This document shows, piece after piece, positions 23,290 to 35,211 of a DNA stretch of 64,000 bases. The translations under genes were made by a program, and so were the position numbers. Below the pieces are notes generated by a model that was given only the letters and a program-made list of their open reading frames with translations, had not been told where the DNA came from and ran no database searches. The stretch covers positions 5,400,049-5,464,048 of the forward strand of contig NC_030856.1 in the NCBI RefSeq assembly GCF_000208745.1, in the 5' to 3' direction. Numbering within the stretch: the first letter of the stretch is position 1; every line of letters begins with the position of its first letter. The DNA comes from Theobroma cacao. Taxonomy: Eukaryota > Streptophyta > Magnoliopsida > Malvales > Malvaceae.

Positions 23290-24094
23290 AAAAAGATTTG
23301 GCATAATACTCAAAAAAATTATCAATAATTCAAAAAATTTTAATTAAGTTTTTATCTTTGTATTACAATCATAAATCCATGTATTTTTTTATTAAATAAA
23401 ATTTTGTGATTAATAGTTTAATAATTATTATTAATTAAAATATTATTTGTAATTTTATATTCACGTAGTACTTATGTGAAAAGTTAAAAATGATACATGA
23501 TCATATCATCATGTAACATCAACATCATTTTATCATTCATTATGACGTGTTACAATATCACATTAACATCACAAGAATATAAAATAATAAATGGTATTTT
23601 AATTAAGTCAACTATTAATCATAATAGTTTCTTTGACTTAAAATAAAAACATATAAGCTTGTAATAGAAAAATAAGAACCTATTTAAATTCTTTTAAATA
23701 ATTTTAAATTTTTTTTAAGTATTATGTCTTTAGATTTTTTTAGTGCCAATAGATGTGAACGGTTATATTATTTGTAAGTTCGACTTCAAGTAATGGGTCA
23801 GGTGCTAGTGGGGTGTTTTAGGAGGTTTAAAAAGAAATAGTTAACATGATTTTGGCAGGTTTAACTTCCATGTGAGTGCCTTATTAACTTAATATCAGCA
23901 CAGAAGTGTTTGTAGGTTAATTTAATTTGGCAAGATTGCATTGCACAAACATTTAATTGTTAGAAATTCAAGTATTCTTGAAGTATTATATTTTAATATT
24001 GTTATAAGCGTTGGCTTCAGATGAGCTTTCCAGAGTTATACACGAGTATACATTCCAAAAACTAACCATACCAGTTGAGTTTATCCATTCACAG
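23290..24094. other. GH3-B intron 2, remainder
   Basis: AT-rich intron sequence. The same stretch, diverged, is found at 35215-36000 and 49200-49980. No other gene seen. Confidence 0.7.
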
Positions 24095-25704
24095 GCACTT
24101 TGGTGACTTGAACCGAGCTGGAAAAAGTATGGAACTTATGTTTGTCAAACCAGAGATTGAAACCCCTTCGGGCCTCAAGGCTAGATCTGTCACAACAAGC
24201 TTATTCAAGGACAATGGCTTTAGAGACATCCTGCCCATGCTTTACACAAGCCCAATTGAGACAATCCTTTGCTTAGACATCAACCAGAGCATGTACTGCC
24301 ATTGCTTGTCGGTTTAATACAGCGGGACGAGGTTGTAAGGATTGGCTCAATGTTTGCATCTGCATTGCTAAGAGCTATCAAGTTTATAGAAGATCACTGG
24401 AAAGAGCTATGCTCAAACATAAAAACAGGTTACTTAAGCGATTGGATCACTGATTCGGGATGCAAAAATGCACTGTCATCGATCATGAAGCCTGATCCAG
24501 AGTTGGCTGATTCAATAGAGAACATATGTGGTTGTAGATCATGGGAAGGAATAATCAGAAAGCTTTGGCCTAAAGCAAAGTATATCGGTGCCATTACTAC
24601 GGGCGTTATGAGACAATATACTACAGCACTCGATTTCTACAGCGGAGGGCTCCCCTTAGTGTCAAGTTTTTATGCTTGTTCTGAAGCCATTTGTGGGATC
24701 AATTTAGAACCTCTAGACAAGCCTGCCGATGTCTCTTATACCATCCTCCCCAATATGGCTTACTTTGAATTCCTTCCGGTGAAGAAAGACCGTGTGTCAA
24801 TGACTCAAGAGGTTCAATTTAATGGTGTGTCTGAACAGGAATCCATAGAAATGAAGAGCAACAATGAAGATATTGAAGCCGTAGATCTTGTAAATGTGAA
24901 GCTTGGTCAATTTTATGAACTAGTTGTGACAACTTTTACAGGTAAAAATTCCCTCTTCAAATTGAAATCATACACATATATACCTGATCATTTACACTAG
25001 TAATTTTTCCTACGTAGCATCAAAACAGAAATGGCAATTATCCTTTTAATCAAAGGCCATCTACTAATTCTACAATATACTTCCTAGCTACATAAAAGTT
25101 TCATAAAATGATCTAATCTTGTATTTGATTTTCCTTGTTTTTTCCAGGATTATATCGATATAGAGTTGGAGATATTCTTATGGTGACTGGTTTCCACAAC
25201 AATACACCTCAATTCCGATTTGTGGAGAGGGAAAATGTTATCCTAAGTGTTGATGCGGATAAAACAAGTGAAGCAGACCTCTTGAAGGCAGTGACAGAAG
25301 CAAAGACTCTGCTGGATCCGCTTGGCTTCATCTTGACAGCGTACACTAGCTACGGTGATATGTCCTCAACTCCGGGTCACTATGTCTTATTTTGGGAGCT
25401 TAAGGTAAAGGAAGATAACGATAACAAAGAGTTTGATCCAAAGATGATGGTAGAATGTTGCTCTAGAATGGAAGAATCATTGACTTATACATATAAAATC
25501 TATAGGCAGCAAAACGCAATTGCACCTTTGGAGATTAGGGTGGTAAAGCAAGGAACTTTTGATGCCCTAATGGATTACTATGTGTCACAAGGAGCTTCTA
25601 TGAACCAATACAAGGCACCTAGCTGCATCAAATCTAAGGAAGCCTTAAAGATTTTAGATTCCAGAGTGATAGGAAAGTTTTTTAGCCTAAAAGCTCCCTT
25701 GTGA

Positions 25705-26730
25705 TTAGTTGCATGCTTTTCCTATGTTTTGTATGAAGGGCCCAAAGCCTCTTGCGTGCTTATCTAGAAGAAGTAGTTTTTGTTGTTCTATGAAGTACAA
25801 TAAGCCGTTCCAACAGAAAACTTTGCATTGTAATTGGTTTTCTTCTTGAATTTAAGTATATTTGCTTTTCTCGACCTGAAAAAGCATTTAATTTGTTATT
25901 TACAAATTAAGATAAGGTGATTTCAACAAAAATATTATGGATGAGATCTTAATATGAATTTTATCTCGACACTTTATTTACTATATAATTTGTTTCTAAA
26001 AAAATTTATTTAACTTTTTATCAAAAAATTTTTAAAATATGTATTAGAATTGGGGAAGAAAATTTGGCACAAATCATCCTCTATCTACACTTTTTATCTT
26101 TGATCCTACATAATTTGAACAACAAAATCAAATATTTCGTTAAACCTTCACATTCCGTCATTGGTACCTTCCACGTTTCTTCCAAATTAAACACAAATAT
26201 CCGTCTGGGCTTGTTTTCTACTGTGACCATGGGAGCAGTGTTTGCAATATTTTATTTTAAAACACCCATCTATGGCTCTTTAAAGGAAGGCTATGTTTGG
26301 GATTTAGGACCATGCCATAAAGGTCAGATAACGATGAAAAGAATATTGTGAAATTGGAGTTTTTCTGTTCCATGGAGTACATAAAATTGTTATGGGCTTC
26401 TAGCTTCTTGCAATTGAACAAGGTTTCTGTGTATGAGAATTGCCCAACGTGTTCAATTTCCCTTTGTTTATGTTGTGTTGTTATCACGACTGCGCGGCAA
26501 CCTGCAGAAGTTGGGAGGATGTGACTCCACAAAATGAACAGAAAAATTGGCACTGTATTTGGACTCTTCCGAATGTGTCCAAAGCCGTGGGCCACTTCTG
26601 TCTGATTCCTTCCGTCAGCCGTGTCGGTCTTTTCAAAGTTTTGATAATTACCATATAAGACCACATTGTCCAGTAAAGATACACCGAAAAGAACTAAGAG
26701 TAGCAAAGTTGAGTTTCTACCCTTTCGTCC
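25705..26730. other. GH3 inter-unit spacer after GH3-B
   Basis: Contains the spacer block shared with 46560-47580. A 95-codon open frame at 26064-26351 is matched by one at 47225-46938, but the differences mostly change amino acids, so I treat it as chance. At 26440-26660 lies the relic of the A-type promoter and upstream region, including a CATATAAG TATA-like box. Confidence 0.6.
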
Positions 26731-27420
26731 ATTCTGGGTCTGCTCGAAGGAATTTTGGAGTTCTTGGCCACCAATGCTTAGTAAATACAAAAACGGTTTG
26801 CGGAAGAGATAATCGAAATGCAGGAGCAGAATATCTAAAATGCTTCTTTAATAGCCAATGTAACAAGCTAACTCTTCAAAAAGAATGTTATCATTGTTAC
26901 TTATCAAAATATCGAGTCTTAATACTTGTTTGGTTTGATTTTTTTTTTTCAATTTATCTATCATTTAAAAGTAAAAGTGAGGTCAAACATAAATTTTAAA
27001 AAACTCTGTAAAAAAAATAACTTTTTATAAAGAATAAAATTTTTTTTTAAAAAAAAAGAATTTTAGGAAAAATTCTTATGAGGAGGTTTTTTTTTTAAAA
27101 TAAAAAAATTTTATTTTTATTTCAAAAATATCTTTATCTAGTAAAAATAATTACAATATCACCCTTTAAAAAATTACGTTTATTTTTTTTATTTAGAAAA
27201 GAGAATTTCAACCCTAGTCTTTGATATGGATACATAGACTTATTATTGTTAAATATTCAAATGCTCTTTTGATTTCTTGCTACCCCCTAATAACTAGTCA
27301 ATAATTTTTGATGCAGCACTCAAACTTTAAAAGGACAACCAAAGCTGATACCTTTTAATTGATGAACAGGACAAACTGGTATTACGTGAGACTCTAATAA
27401 AATCTGTGATGAAAATGTAA
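26730..27420 (+). pseudogene. A-type GH3 exon 1-2 relic after GH3-B
   Basis: Decayed exon 1 (about 26740-26930: FGVLGHQCLV then RNAGAEYLKCFFNSQCNKL aligns with GH3-A IFEYLTTNAH and RNARTEYLRGFLNGQCDKQL) and decayed exon 2 (about 27315-27412). An internal low-complexity A/T block (26940-27180) has expanded within intron 1. The next unit is cut off by the gypsy LTR at 27820. Confidence 0.75.
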
Positions 27421-27819
27421 AAAACTAATTAACCCCAATTCTTTTATAACTTACAGCATTTGATATATACTTTTAATATATAATTTACACTTTTTGATCT
27501 ATCAATAAATTATATCTCCACAACACATAATCAAGTTCTATTAACATTCTGTAAAAACTCATCAAGTTTCCATTTTGTTTGATCTCCATGATTCAAGCAA
27601 CACGATAGCATAAGCCCCCAGCTACGGTGATTAAGGATGTCATAAAGTACCCTCTCCCCTCTTTGCTTTTTAGGCATGCTTTTTTTTTACCAAGTTGTTT
27701 TTTATAATATACTTTTGAATGATGTGACAAAGCAAGTTACAACACGTAATGAAAGGTTTTAATAATTAACTCATGATATTGGGTTTTATACTTGTGATTG
27801 TCATTAGAGTATGGCCACT

Positions 27820-28640
27820 TGTCACGACCAACAATTCAGGGCGTTAAAGGGGGCTTAAGGTGTCTCAGAGTGTCGGCTTGTGGGGAAGTATTGTCGGGAA
27901 AGAACCCCCTTGCTAGCATGACACATAAGTAAGCCACGCAGAAGAGGCATACGACACTAGCGCTTAGGTGAGCCAACTCGCACACCATCAAGCTGGCCAG
28001 CACATTGTTGAGGCAAGGCACATTGAGCAACAAGGCAGTGGACAAGCTAGCCCGCACACCATCGAGCAGGCCTACACATTGCTAAGTTAAGGTGCACTTA
28101 GTAGTGGAGACAGTGGGCAAGCCAGCTCGCACACCACCGAGACAATCCTCCTGTGAGTTGGCCAAATGCACTAGATTGCCACAAGGGCGAAATCGAGACA
28201 CCATTGTAGCTCCTATAACAGGCTAAACTGTTTGAATTCAAACTAGGGAAAAAAAATCTTACCTAAAACTATTTTGTACAGCCTATTTGACTTTTGGGGG
28301 GATATTTGGCTATAAATACCCCTTATAATTCATTTGCACAGCTGTTGACTCTTTTAATACAAATTTTTCACTCTCACAGTCTCTCCAATATACTCTTATC
28401 TACTTTTCTCTTCAATCTTTTGCTACTTGCTCGTGTTGGTGCTATGTGCTTGTTGGCTTGAGGCCTTGTGATTGTGTGTGTCTACTTGAATTTCATACTG
28501 TATATTGTGTGCTTCAAGGTCATTGTGGTGTTAAAGATTGGTTGGTAGGCATACTTTTGGTTGACTTGGATTCCAGAATCGAGTTAAGGGTGAGTCAAAG
28601 GCTACACGTTGAGTGGTTTGAAAAACTACCATGTGATAGG
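27820..28640 (+). repeat. 5' LTR of the gypsy fragment
   Basis: Begins with TG, holds a TATAAATACC box at about 28311, and is followed directly by the primer binding site. The 3' border is approximate because the sequence before the primer site (GTGATAGG) has no clear CA end. Confidence 0.65.
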
Positions 28641-30168
28641 TGGTATCAAAGTAGTTTGCGATTAGCTGCAAAATGCTAGGTTTTGTTCGGTCAGTTGTGA
28701 TCAGTTTACAACAAGTTGCAAGCCACAGTTTGCAAGTCGAGTAAGAGGTGATTTGAGGTGAGCTATGGCTACTATTGGGTCAAGTTTATCAGATCTTACA
28801 CTTAGGGTAAAGGAAACTTGTGCTGGTAAAAGGGGTAAGTTTACATTTCGAGAACTTATGTCTACTCTCGATGCTAGGCTGTCCAAGGTAGAAGTGACAA
28901 TAGGTGAAATGCGAAACTGCCTTGATGTGTAGAAAAAGCACATGAAAGAGCTCAACACACGAGATGAAGAGCTCAAAGAAGAGGTCTAAGAGATAGTGAA
29001 GGATACCCTTGAGGCCATGACCGAGAAAGAAACACTCAGCTTGAGAACATGTTGGAAATCTTGAGGAATGAGTTACAGTAATTAAGAGTGGAAGTCCGCA
29101 CAATAGGGGCTAATGGTGGCCACAGGAGCTGCCACACGATTGGAGGTAAGGCTGGAAGTGCCTAAGCTGAGAGAATTTCGTGGCGAGAGGAATGCCAAAA
29201 AGATTGATAATTTTCTCTAGAGGTTAGACCAATATTTCAATGCCACTGGCATTATTACGAATGACCGTCAGATCATCGTGGCGTCCATGTATTTTTGAGA
29301 TACGACACTACTTTTGTGGAGGAAGCGGTCTGACAAGAGGCTCGGAGGAACACTAATGCTCACATGGGCCTACTTCTAGAGCAAGCTACGCAAATAATTC
29401 TACCTAGAGTATATCGTGGATGAGGCCAAGGGTAAGTTGCTTAGGCTAGCGCAACGTAGGAAAATCCGGAAGTATGTCAAAAACTTCAATGATTTAGCTC
29501 TACAAGTGGATGATCTTTGGGGAAAGAGAGGCTTTTTTGCCTTCATGGATGGCTTAAAGCCATAAGCCAAGTAGGAGTTACAAAAAAAGGGTGTGTATGA
29601 CCTCATTCGGGCAATGGAAGTTGTTAAAAGTCTAGTGGATTACTCCAGATCAGAAAAAGAAAAGTTTGCACCTTCCAAGCCTAAAAATAAAGACAAGTTG
29701 GGCAAATAAAGGCAAGCAGCCTAGATACAAAGATAGTGGTGATGGCAAGCCACAACAATAGTGGAAGGGCAAATCTACTTGAAAAGGGAAGTCTTCCGAG
29801 AATGAGGAAGACAAGCTTAATAGTTGCTTCTTGTGTGATGGCCCACACTAGATTAGGGATTGCCCTAAGCATACAAAGTTGGTGGCAATCACTTCGAAGA
29901 AGGAGCAACAACCAAGCGAGGTGGCTAAGTTGGGATCAATGCTACTAGGGTAGTGAAAAAGACTGACAACTGAGCCAAAGGGCACATGTACGCAAACATG
30001 GTGGTGGCTGACCAGCATGTTGAAGCTTTAGTGAACACGAGTGCTTCAAACTTGTTTGTGTCTGAAAAAGGTGCTGCCAAGCTAAGCATTCAGGCTAATG
30101 TTATTAAAGGCTAGGTTAAAACGGTGAACTCCAAAAGGGTGTGTACCAAGGATATTGCTAAGTGTATA
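27820..30168 (+). mobile_element. Ty3/gypsy element fragment: LTR, gag, start of protease
   Basis: The LTR starts TGTCACGACCAACAATTC at 27820 and ends just before a tRNA-iMet-type primer site, TGGTATCAAAG, at 28641. Gag follows from about 28765 in broken frames: a start MATIGSSLSDLTLRVKET, coiled-coil stretches with stops, a capsid-like region, and a zinc knuckle CFLCDGPH-x4-C near 29825-29870 with a stop inside. The protease begins about 29990; its active site reads NTSAS where functional family members have an Asp-Thr-Gly triad. The element then stops at the CACTA sequence near 30170. Reverse transcriptase, integrase and the 3' LTR are missing. Confidence 0.82.
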
Positions 30169-31140
30169 GATGTACAAAATTTCGTAAGTTATTTAGCAAC
30201 AGAATTCAATTGGTAATTACCCATGGAATTATGTCAATAACAACCATATTACCTTTGGAATTCTGTAGGTAAAACTTGTCGATAAAATTAATAAAAATCA
30301 TCATAAATAATATATGCAACTCACAATTGACATCCAAAATTCATAACAAAAATATGTATTAAAATTTGAAATTCAAAATCAAGTTAATATAATTAAAAAT
30401 AGTCATAAACACAAAATATTTAAAAATATCAAATAAATATAAACATAAAGTTAAATATTCTATTGTCTGCCATATTAAGAAAAAAGTATCCAACTTCAAA
30501 TACAAAAAAAAGGCATCATATCATGAAATGTCACTTTCTTACTCGTCAGAATCTAAACTTGATATACCCGCACATTCTTGTTTCAAAAGCATAGTATTCA
30601 CGATCATTACTTCCATAAGTGTCATAAATTCCTTCATGTTTGCCATTATATTAGCGTTATTCCCCTTAATTTCCTCACATATCTTACCTAAGTCTTTTGA
30701 TAGATTTTCCACTTCTTCTTCCAACCCAATTACGAGATCAATAGCATTTAGGACGCTAGGACTATACAGTGACTCAAATGTTGCTGGATTGTCATGTGCT
30801 ACACTAAGTACAATTGTAGCAGGCACCCATACATGTGAGTGTGTGCAATCTTTATCCCTCAAATTACTTCAATTCAAGCATGTGGATTGAATTCTAGTTG
30901 AGAGGATAAATCTTCGTTATACTTTTACGATAATGCAAAATTGTATATTTCCTACAAAAAAAAATTAGTATTCAATTAAAGTGTCATTTTTTAACTACAA
31001 ATTAATCAATTATTTGCTATACTAATAGCTTTAGAATTGTTATCTATGAAATCACTACAACCTGTTAAACATTTATAGATGCGATTGAACACTTCAAAAA
31101 GCTAAGATCTCTATCCATCTTGATTGCCTACATTCATTTG
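30169..31140 (-). mobile_element. CACTA 3' end fragment with Ptta-like coding relic
   Basis: The left edge (TGTACAAAATTTCG at about 30171) is a worn CACTA end. The minus strand at 30905-30539 encodes a relative of the protein at 10073-9657 (GLEEEVENLSKDLGKICEEI against ALEEKVENLAQNLNKIREEI). Homology continues to about 31140, matching 10260-10310. It is a truncated copy, inserted into or joined to the gypsy protease region. Confidence 0.7.
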
Positions 31141-31607
31141 CAACTATATATACTCAATCATTATGCATATATGTACATAACATGTAAAGCATGTTATACA
31201 TATAATTTATATTTGTTTTGAAAATCACATATAATTTGTATTTGAATGATTAGTGTTCAAATTTTTTTTCAAAATAAATATGCTTACATTTAGAACTCAA
31301 TAATTATATTAAACTTGTTTAATTTTCAAATAAACGTTAGCATTTTGGAATGAACTACATGTGTTTGTTTGAGAGAGAGAGAGGTGCAACATAAGTTATA
31401 AGATCAAATATAAAGCAAATAAATTCAAGAAATCCATTATTTTTATATTGAATTTTACTAGCTTGGTGCATGGTTCTTCATCACTAGAAGGCACTTGGAA
31501 GAAACAATGACTATTGGTTGTGTCAACGCAGTTGCAATGCTCAACATAAAAATTAAAAGCTCCTTTATTTATAAATAAGCACTAAAAGAAAAAAAAATTG
31601 TCATAAT
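31141..31607. other. No gene seen
   Basis: AT-rich DNA with a short GA repeat near 31370, between two CACTA fragments. Confidence 0.4.
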
Positions 31608-31619
31608 CACTACAAAATT

Positions 31620-32530
31620 TCATTGTATTTCCAACAGATTTGCAACGGATTTCCAACGGAGTTTAATTAAAATTTTTAAATGCTTGTTTCGACGGATTTC
31701 CAACGGATTTATACTGAAAAATTTTCAACAAAATTTTCCGTTGGAAATCCGTTGGAAAATTAAATTTTCAACGAAATTTTCCGTTGGAAATTTGACTTAT
31801 ACAACACACACATATTACTGTTTAATATTTTCAACGAAAATTTCAGTTAGAAATTTTCAACTAAAAATTCTGTTGGAACTTTAAACTAAAAAAAAAACAT
31901 GTGTAATCTTTACAGTTTTCAACGGAATTTTTCGTTGGAAATTTCCAACAGAAATTTTCGTTGAAAATTCATTGAAAATTTCATCTTCAGGACACTGTAT
32001 TATTTCCAATGGAAATTTTCGTTAGAATTCTAAACTTTTCCTATGTTATCTTTATCTTTTCAGACGAAATTTTCTATTGAAAGTTTCCAACGAAAAATTT
32101 CGTTGGAAATCCGTTGGAACTTTAAACTAAAAAAAAAAAACGTGCATACTATTTACAATTTCCAACGAAATTTCCAACGAAAATTTTCGTTGGAAATCTG
32201 TTGGGAATTTCATCTTCAGGACACTATATTATTTCCAACGAAAATTTCCGCTGGAACCCTAAACTTTTTCTATGTTATGTTTATCTTTTCCAACGGAATT
32301 TTCTGTTGGAACATTAAACTTTAATACAAATGTTCAATCTTTTACAATTTCCAACAAAATTTTTCGTTGAAAATCCGTTAGAATATATAAAGAGTTAATG
32401 ATATATTGAAAAATGTAACTTTCCAACGGAATTTTTCGTTGGAAACTAACTTTTTAGTGCATCAAAGTGTTTATGACTTTTTAAACTTTCCAACGGAATT
32501 TTTCAAAGGAAAATTACGTTGGAAATAATC
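31620..32530. repeat. CACTA subterminal inverted repeats
   Basis: Dense array of CCAACGGAATTTTTCGTTGG-type motifs and complements, many forming short hairpins. Same motif family as 9056-9395 but about 900 bases long. Confidence 0.8.
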
Positions 32531-32983
32531 TTATTTTTAAAAAATTATAAAATTTAAATTTTTTAAAAATTTTATTAATTATTTTTAAAAGAATTGGATA
32601 TTAGTAAAAGCAAATACATAGTTATTGTAGTAAAATTTTGGGCTCTGTTTAAATATGTTTTCCTTTGAGTAATTTTGTATAATTTTTTTAACTTTAATGA
32701 ATCATACAATATTGATTAATAATACCAAATTAGGGTAATGTTATATTATTCCAAAATTGAAAAAAATTACTATGTAAAATTTTATATTTTATAAAAAACC
32801 ATGATAAGATATTAAAATCATATTAAAAAATATATATTACTTTATTTACGTTTTAATTGTAATTAGCTAATATATGTAAATTAAGATTGAAGTTTTATAA
32901 TAAACTTATTAATATTTGTGCTTAAAAAATATCATTTTATTATATCTATGTATTCATGCAAATCTAACCAAGAGCTATAGAAA

Positions 32984-33028
<45 letters not shown>
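32531..33028. other. AT-rich DNA ending in a TA microsatellite
   Basis: No gene. The last 40 or so bases before the gap are alternating TA, a likely cause of the assembly break. Confidence 0.7.
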
Positions 33029-33635
33029 NNNNNNNNNNNNNNNNNNNNNNNNNNNNNNNNNNNNNNNNNNNNNNNNNNNNNNNNNNNNNNNNNNNNNNNN
33101 NNNNNNNNNNNNNNNNNNNNNNNNNNNNNNNNNNNNNNNNNNNNNNNNNNNNNNNNNNNNNNNNNNNNNNNNNNNNNNNNNNNNNNNNNNNNNNNNNNNN
33201 NNNNNNNNNNNNNNNNNNNNNNNNNNNNNNNNNNNNNNNNNNNNNNNNNNNNNNNNNNNNNNNNNNNNNNNNNNNNNNNNNNNNNNNNNNNNNNNNNNNN
33301 NNNNNNNNNNNNNNNNNNNNNNNNNNNNNNNNNNNNNNNNNNNNNNNNNNNNNNNNNNNNNNNNNNNNNNNNNNNNNNNNNNNNNNNNNNNNNNNNNNNN
33401 NNNNNNNNNNNNNNNNNNNNNNNNNNNNNNNNNNNNNNNNNNNNNNNNNNNNNNNNNNNNNNNNNNNNNNNNNNNNNNNNNNNNNNNNNNNNNNNNNNNN
33501 NNNNNNNNNNNNNNNNNNNNNNNNNNNNNNNNNNNNNNNNNNNNNNNNNNNNNNNNNNNNNNNNNNNNNNNNNNNNNNNNNNNNNNNNNNNNNNNNNNNN
33601 NNNNNNNNNNNNNNNNNNNNNNNNNNNNNNNNNNN
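33029..33635. other. Assembly gap (607 N)
   Basis: Run of N. Flanked on the left by a TA microsatellite and on the right by the CACTA segment that also abuts the first gap. Confidence 0.99.
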
Positions 33636-34183
33636 TATTGTATTATAAAGTAATTACTAAATAATATATACTTTTGTTTATATAAATTTATAATATATAA
33701 ACTTAATAAGTTAAAAAGAAGTTGTGAGATTAGAATAGTTTTTTTAGGGCTGCAATTATTTTAAATTTCATGTAAATAAGGACAAATTAATTCATATAAT
33801 CAATAAATTTATGATTATTAATTAAATTATAAGGTCTTTTGATAACAATGTTTTATATAAATTCAATTTATTTTAAAAAACATAATTACTAATTTGTATA
33901 TACACTATAATACTTTTAATATATATTTATTTTTTATTTTATATTAATATTATGAAAATGATAATTTTGATACTTATAAAATTTATATAGCAAAATGTAT
34001 TTTTTGCACATTAATCCAAATGTTAAATGTTTATGTAATAGTAATTGATATTAAAAAAATTAAAAAATGAATAAAAAATCAAAACCCAACCCACCCCCCG
34101 ACCTTTCTTTTTCCTTTCTTCCTTCTCTTCTAATCGGGTGCCGCTCCTTGCCTCCTTCAACCGAGTCCTTCCTCTGGTGTTCT
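33636..34183 (-). repeat. CACTA segment, inverted match to 17886-18441
   Basis: Partner of the segment next to the first gap. It contains the same short pyrimidine-rich open frame start (NKKSKPNPPPDLSFSF). It is collinear with the minus strand of the larger CACTA element. Confidence 0.85.
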
Positions 34184-34363
34184 TCCCCTATAACTCCTAT
34201 TGGGGATAGGTATGTTATCATGTTAAACTTGTTATATTTTTCAACTCAATTTTTAATTTTTTTAATTTTAATATATACAATTTTTAATTTTTTAATTTTA
34301 ATTACTAGTGTAAATGATCAGGTATATATGTGTATGATTTAAATTTGAAGAGGGAATTTTTAC

Positions 34364-35211
34364 CTGTAAAAGTTGTCACAACTAGTTCATAAAATTGACC
34401 AAGCTTCACATTTACAAGATCTAAGGCTTCAATATCTTCATTGTTGCTCTTCATTTCTATGGATTCCTGTTCAGACACACCATTAAATTGAACCTCTTGA
34501 GTCATTGACACACGGTCTTTCTTCACCGGAAGGAATTCAAAGCAAGCCATATTGGGGAGGATGGTATAAGAGACATCGGCAGGCTTGTCTAGAGGTTCTA
34601 AATTGATCCCACAAATGGCTTCAGAACAAGCATAAAAACTTGACACTAAGGGGAGCCCTCCGCTGTAGAAATCGAGCGCTGTAGTATATTGTCTCATAAC
34701 GCCCATAGTAATGGCACCAATATACTTTGCTTTAGGCCAAAGCTTTCTGATTATTCCTTCCCATGATCTACAACCACATATGTTTTCTATTGAATCAGCC
34801 AACGCTGGATCATGCTTCATGATCAATGACAGTGCATTTCTGCATCCCGAATCAGTGATCCAATCGCTTAAGTAACCTGTTTTTATGTTTGAGCATAGCT
34901 CTTTCCAGTGATCTTCTATAAACTTGATAGCTCTTAGCAATGCAGATGCAAACATTGAGCCAATCCTTACAACCTCGTCCCGCTGTATAAAACTGACAAG
35001 CAATTGGCAGTACATGCTCTGGTTGATGTCTAAGCAAAGGATTGTCTCAATTGGGCTTGTGTAACGCATGGGCAGGATGTTCCTAAAGTCATTGTCCTTG
35101 AACCTGCTTGTTGTGACAGATCCAGCCTTGAGGCCCGAAGGAGTTTCAGTCTCTGGTTTGACAAACATAAGTTCCATACTTTTTCCAGTTCGGTTCAAGT
35201 CACCAAAGTGC
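34364..35211 (-). pseudogene. GH3-C, exon 3 only
   Basis: An 848-base exon 3 of B type, fully open with GT donor and AG acceptor, including MYCQLLVSFIQRDEVVRIGS and FYACSEAICGINLEP. Exon 4 is missing because a CACTA-derived sequence replaces the end of intron 3 at about 34295. Exons 1-2 are missing because intron 2 is joined at 36290 to a LINE-ORF1 relic carrying a nested LTR element. A protein is not possible from this exon alone. Confidence 0.92.

Larger units (their letters stand above)
22519..25704 (+). pseudogene. GH3-B, acyl-acid amido synthetase with one-base deletion
   Basis: Exons 22519-22799, 22888-22989, 24095-24941 and 25148-25704, all with GT-AG borders and the same phases as GH3-A and GH3-D. 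Motifs: SSGTSGGQPKLIP in exon 2, FYACSEAICGINLEP in exon 3, YRYRVGDILMVTGF in exon 4. Exon 3 is 847 bases, not the 848 of copies C and D. One base is missing at 24300-24302, where the sister copies read TGCCAACTGC or TGCCAATTGC and this one reads TGCCATTGC. The frame then ends in TAA within a few codons, removing about two thirds of the enzyme. Everything else is open, so this is either a very young pseudogene or an assembly base error. Family fit is subgroup III. The 5' part lies in the right arm of the inverted repeat. Confidence 0.88.
31608..34295 (+). mobile_element. Internally deleted CACTA derivative, 5' part
   Basis: Starts CACTACAAAATTTCATTG at 31608, followed by subterminal repeats, AT-rich DNA, the second gap, then 33636-34183 (match to 18441-17886) joined directly to 34187-34295 (match to about 11110-10985, first exon end and first intron of the Ptta-type gene). 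Relative to the element at 9039-18454 about 6.8 kb is missing at the 34185 junction. The derivative stops abruptly at about 34295, where GH3-C intron 3 begins, so its 3' end is lost. Confidence 0.75.

Noticed and set aside
26064..26351. 95-codon open frame repeated at 47225-46938 and partly at 21000-21140
   Set aside because: The copies differ mostly at amino-acid-changing positions, the spacer block is duplicated as a whole, and no domain is visible. Shared descent explains the open frame.
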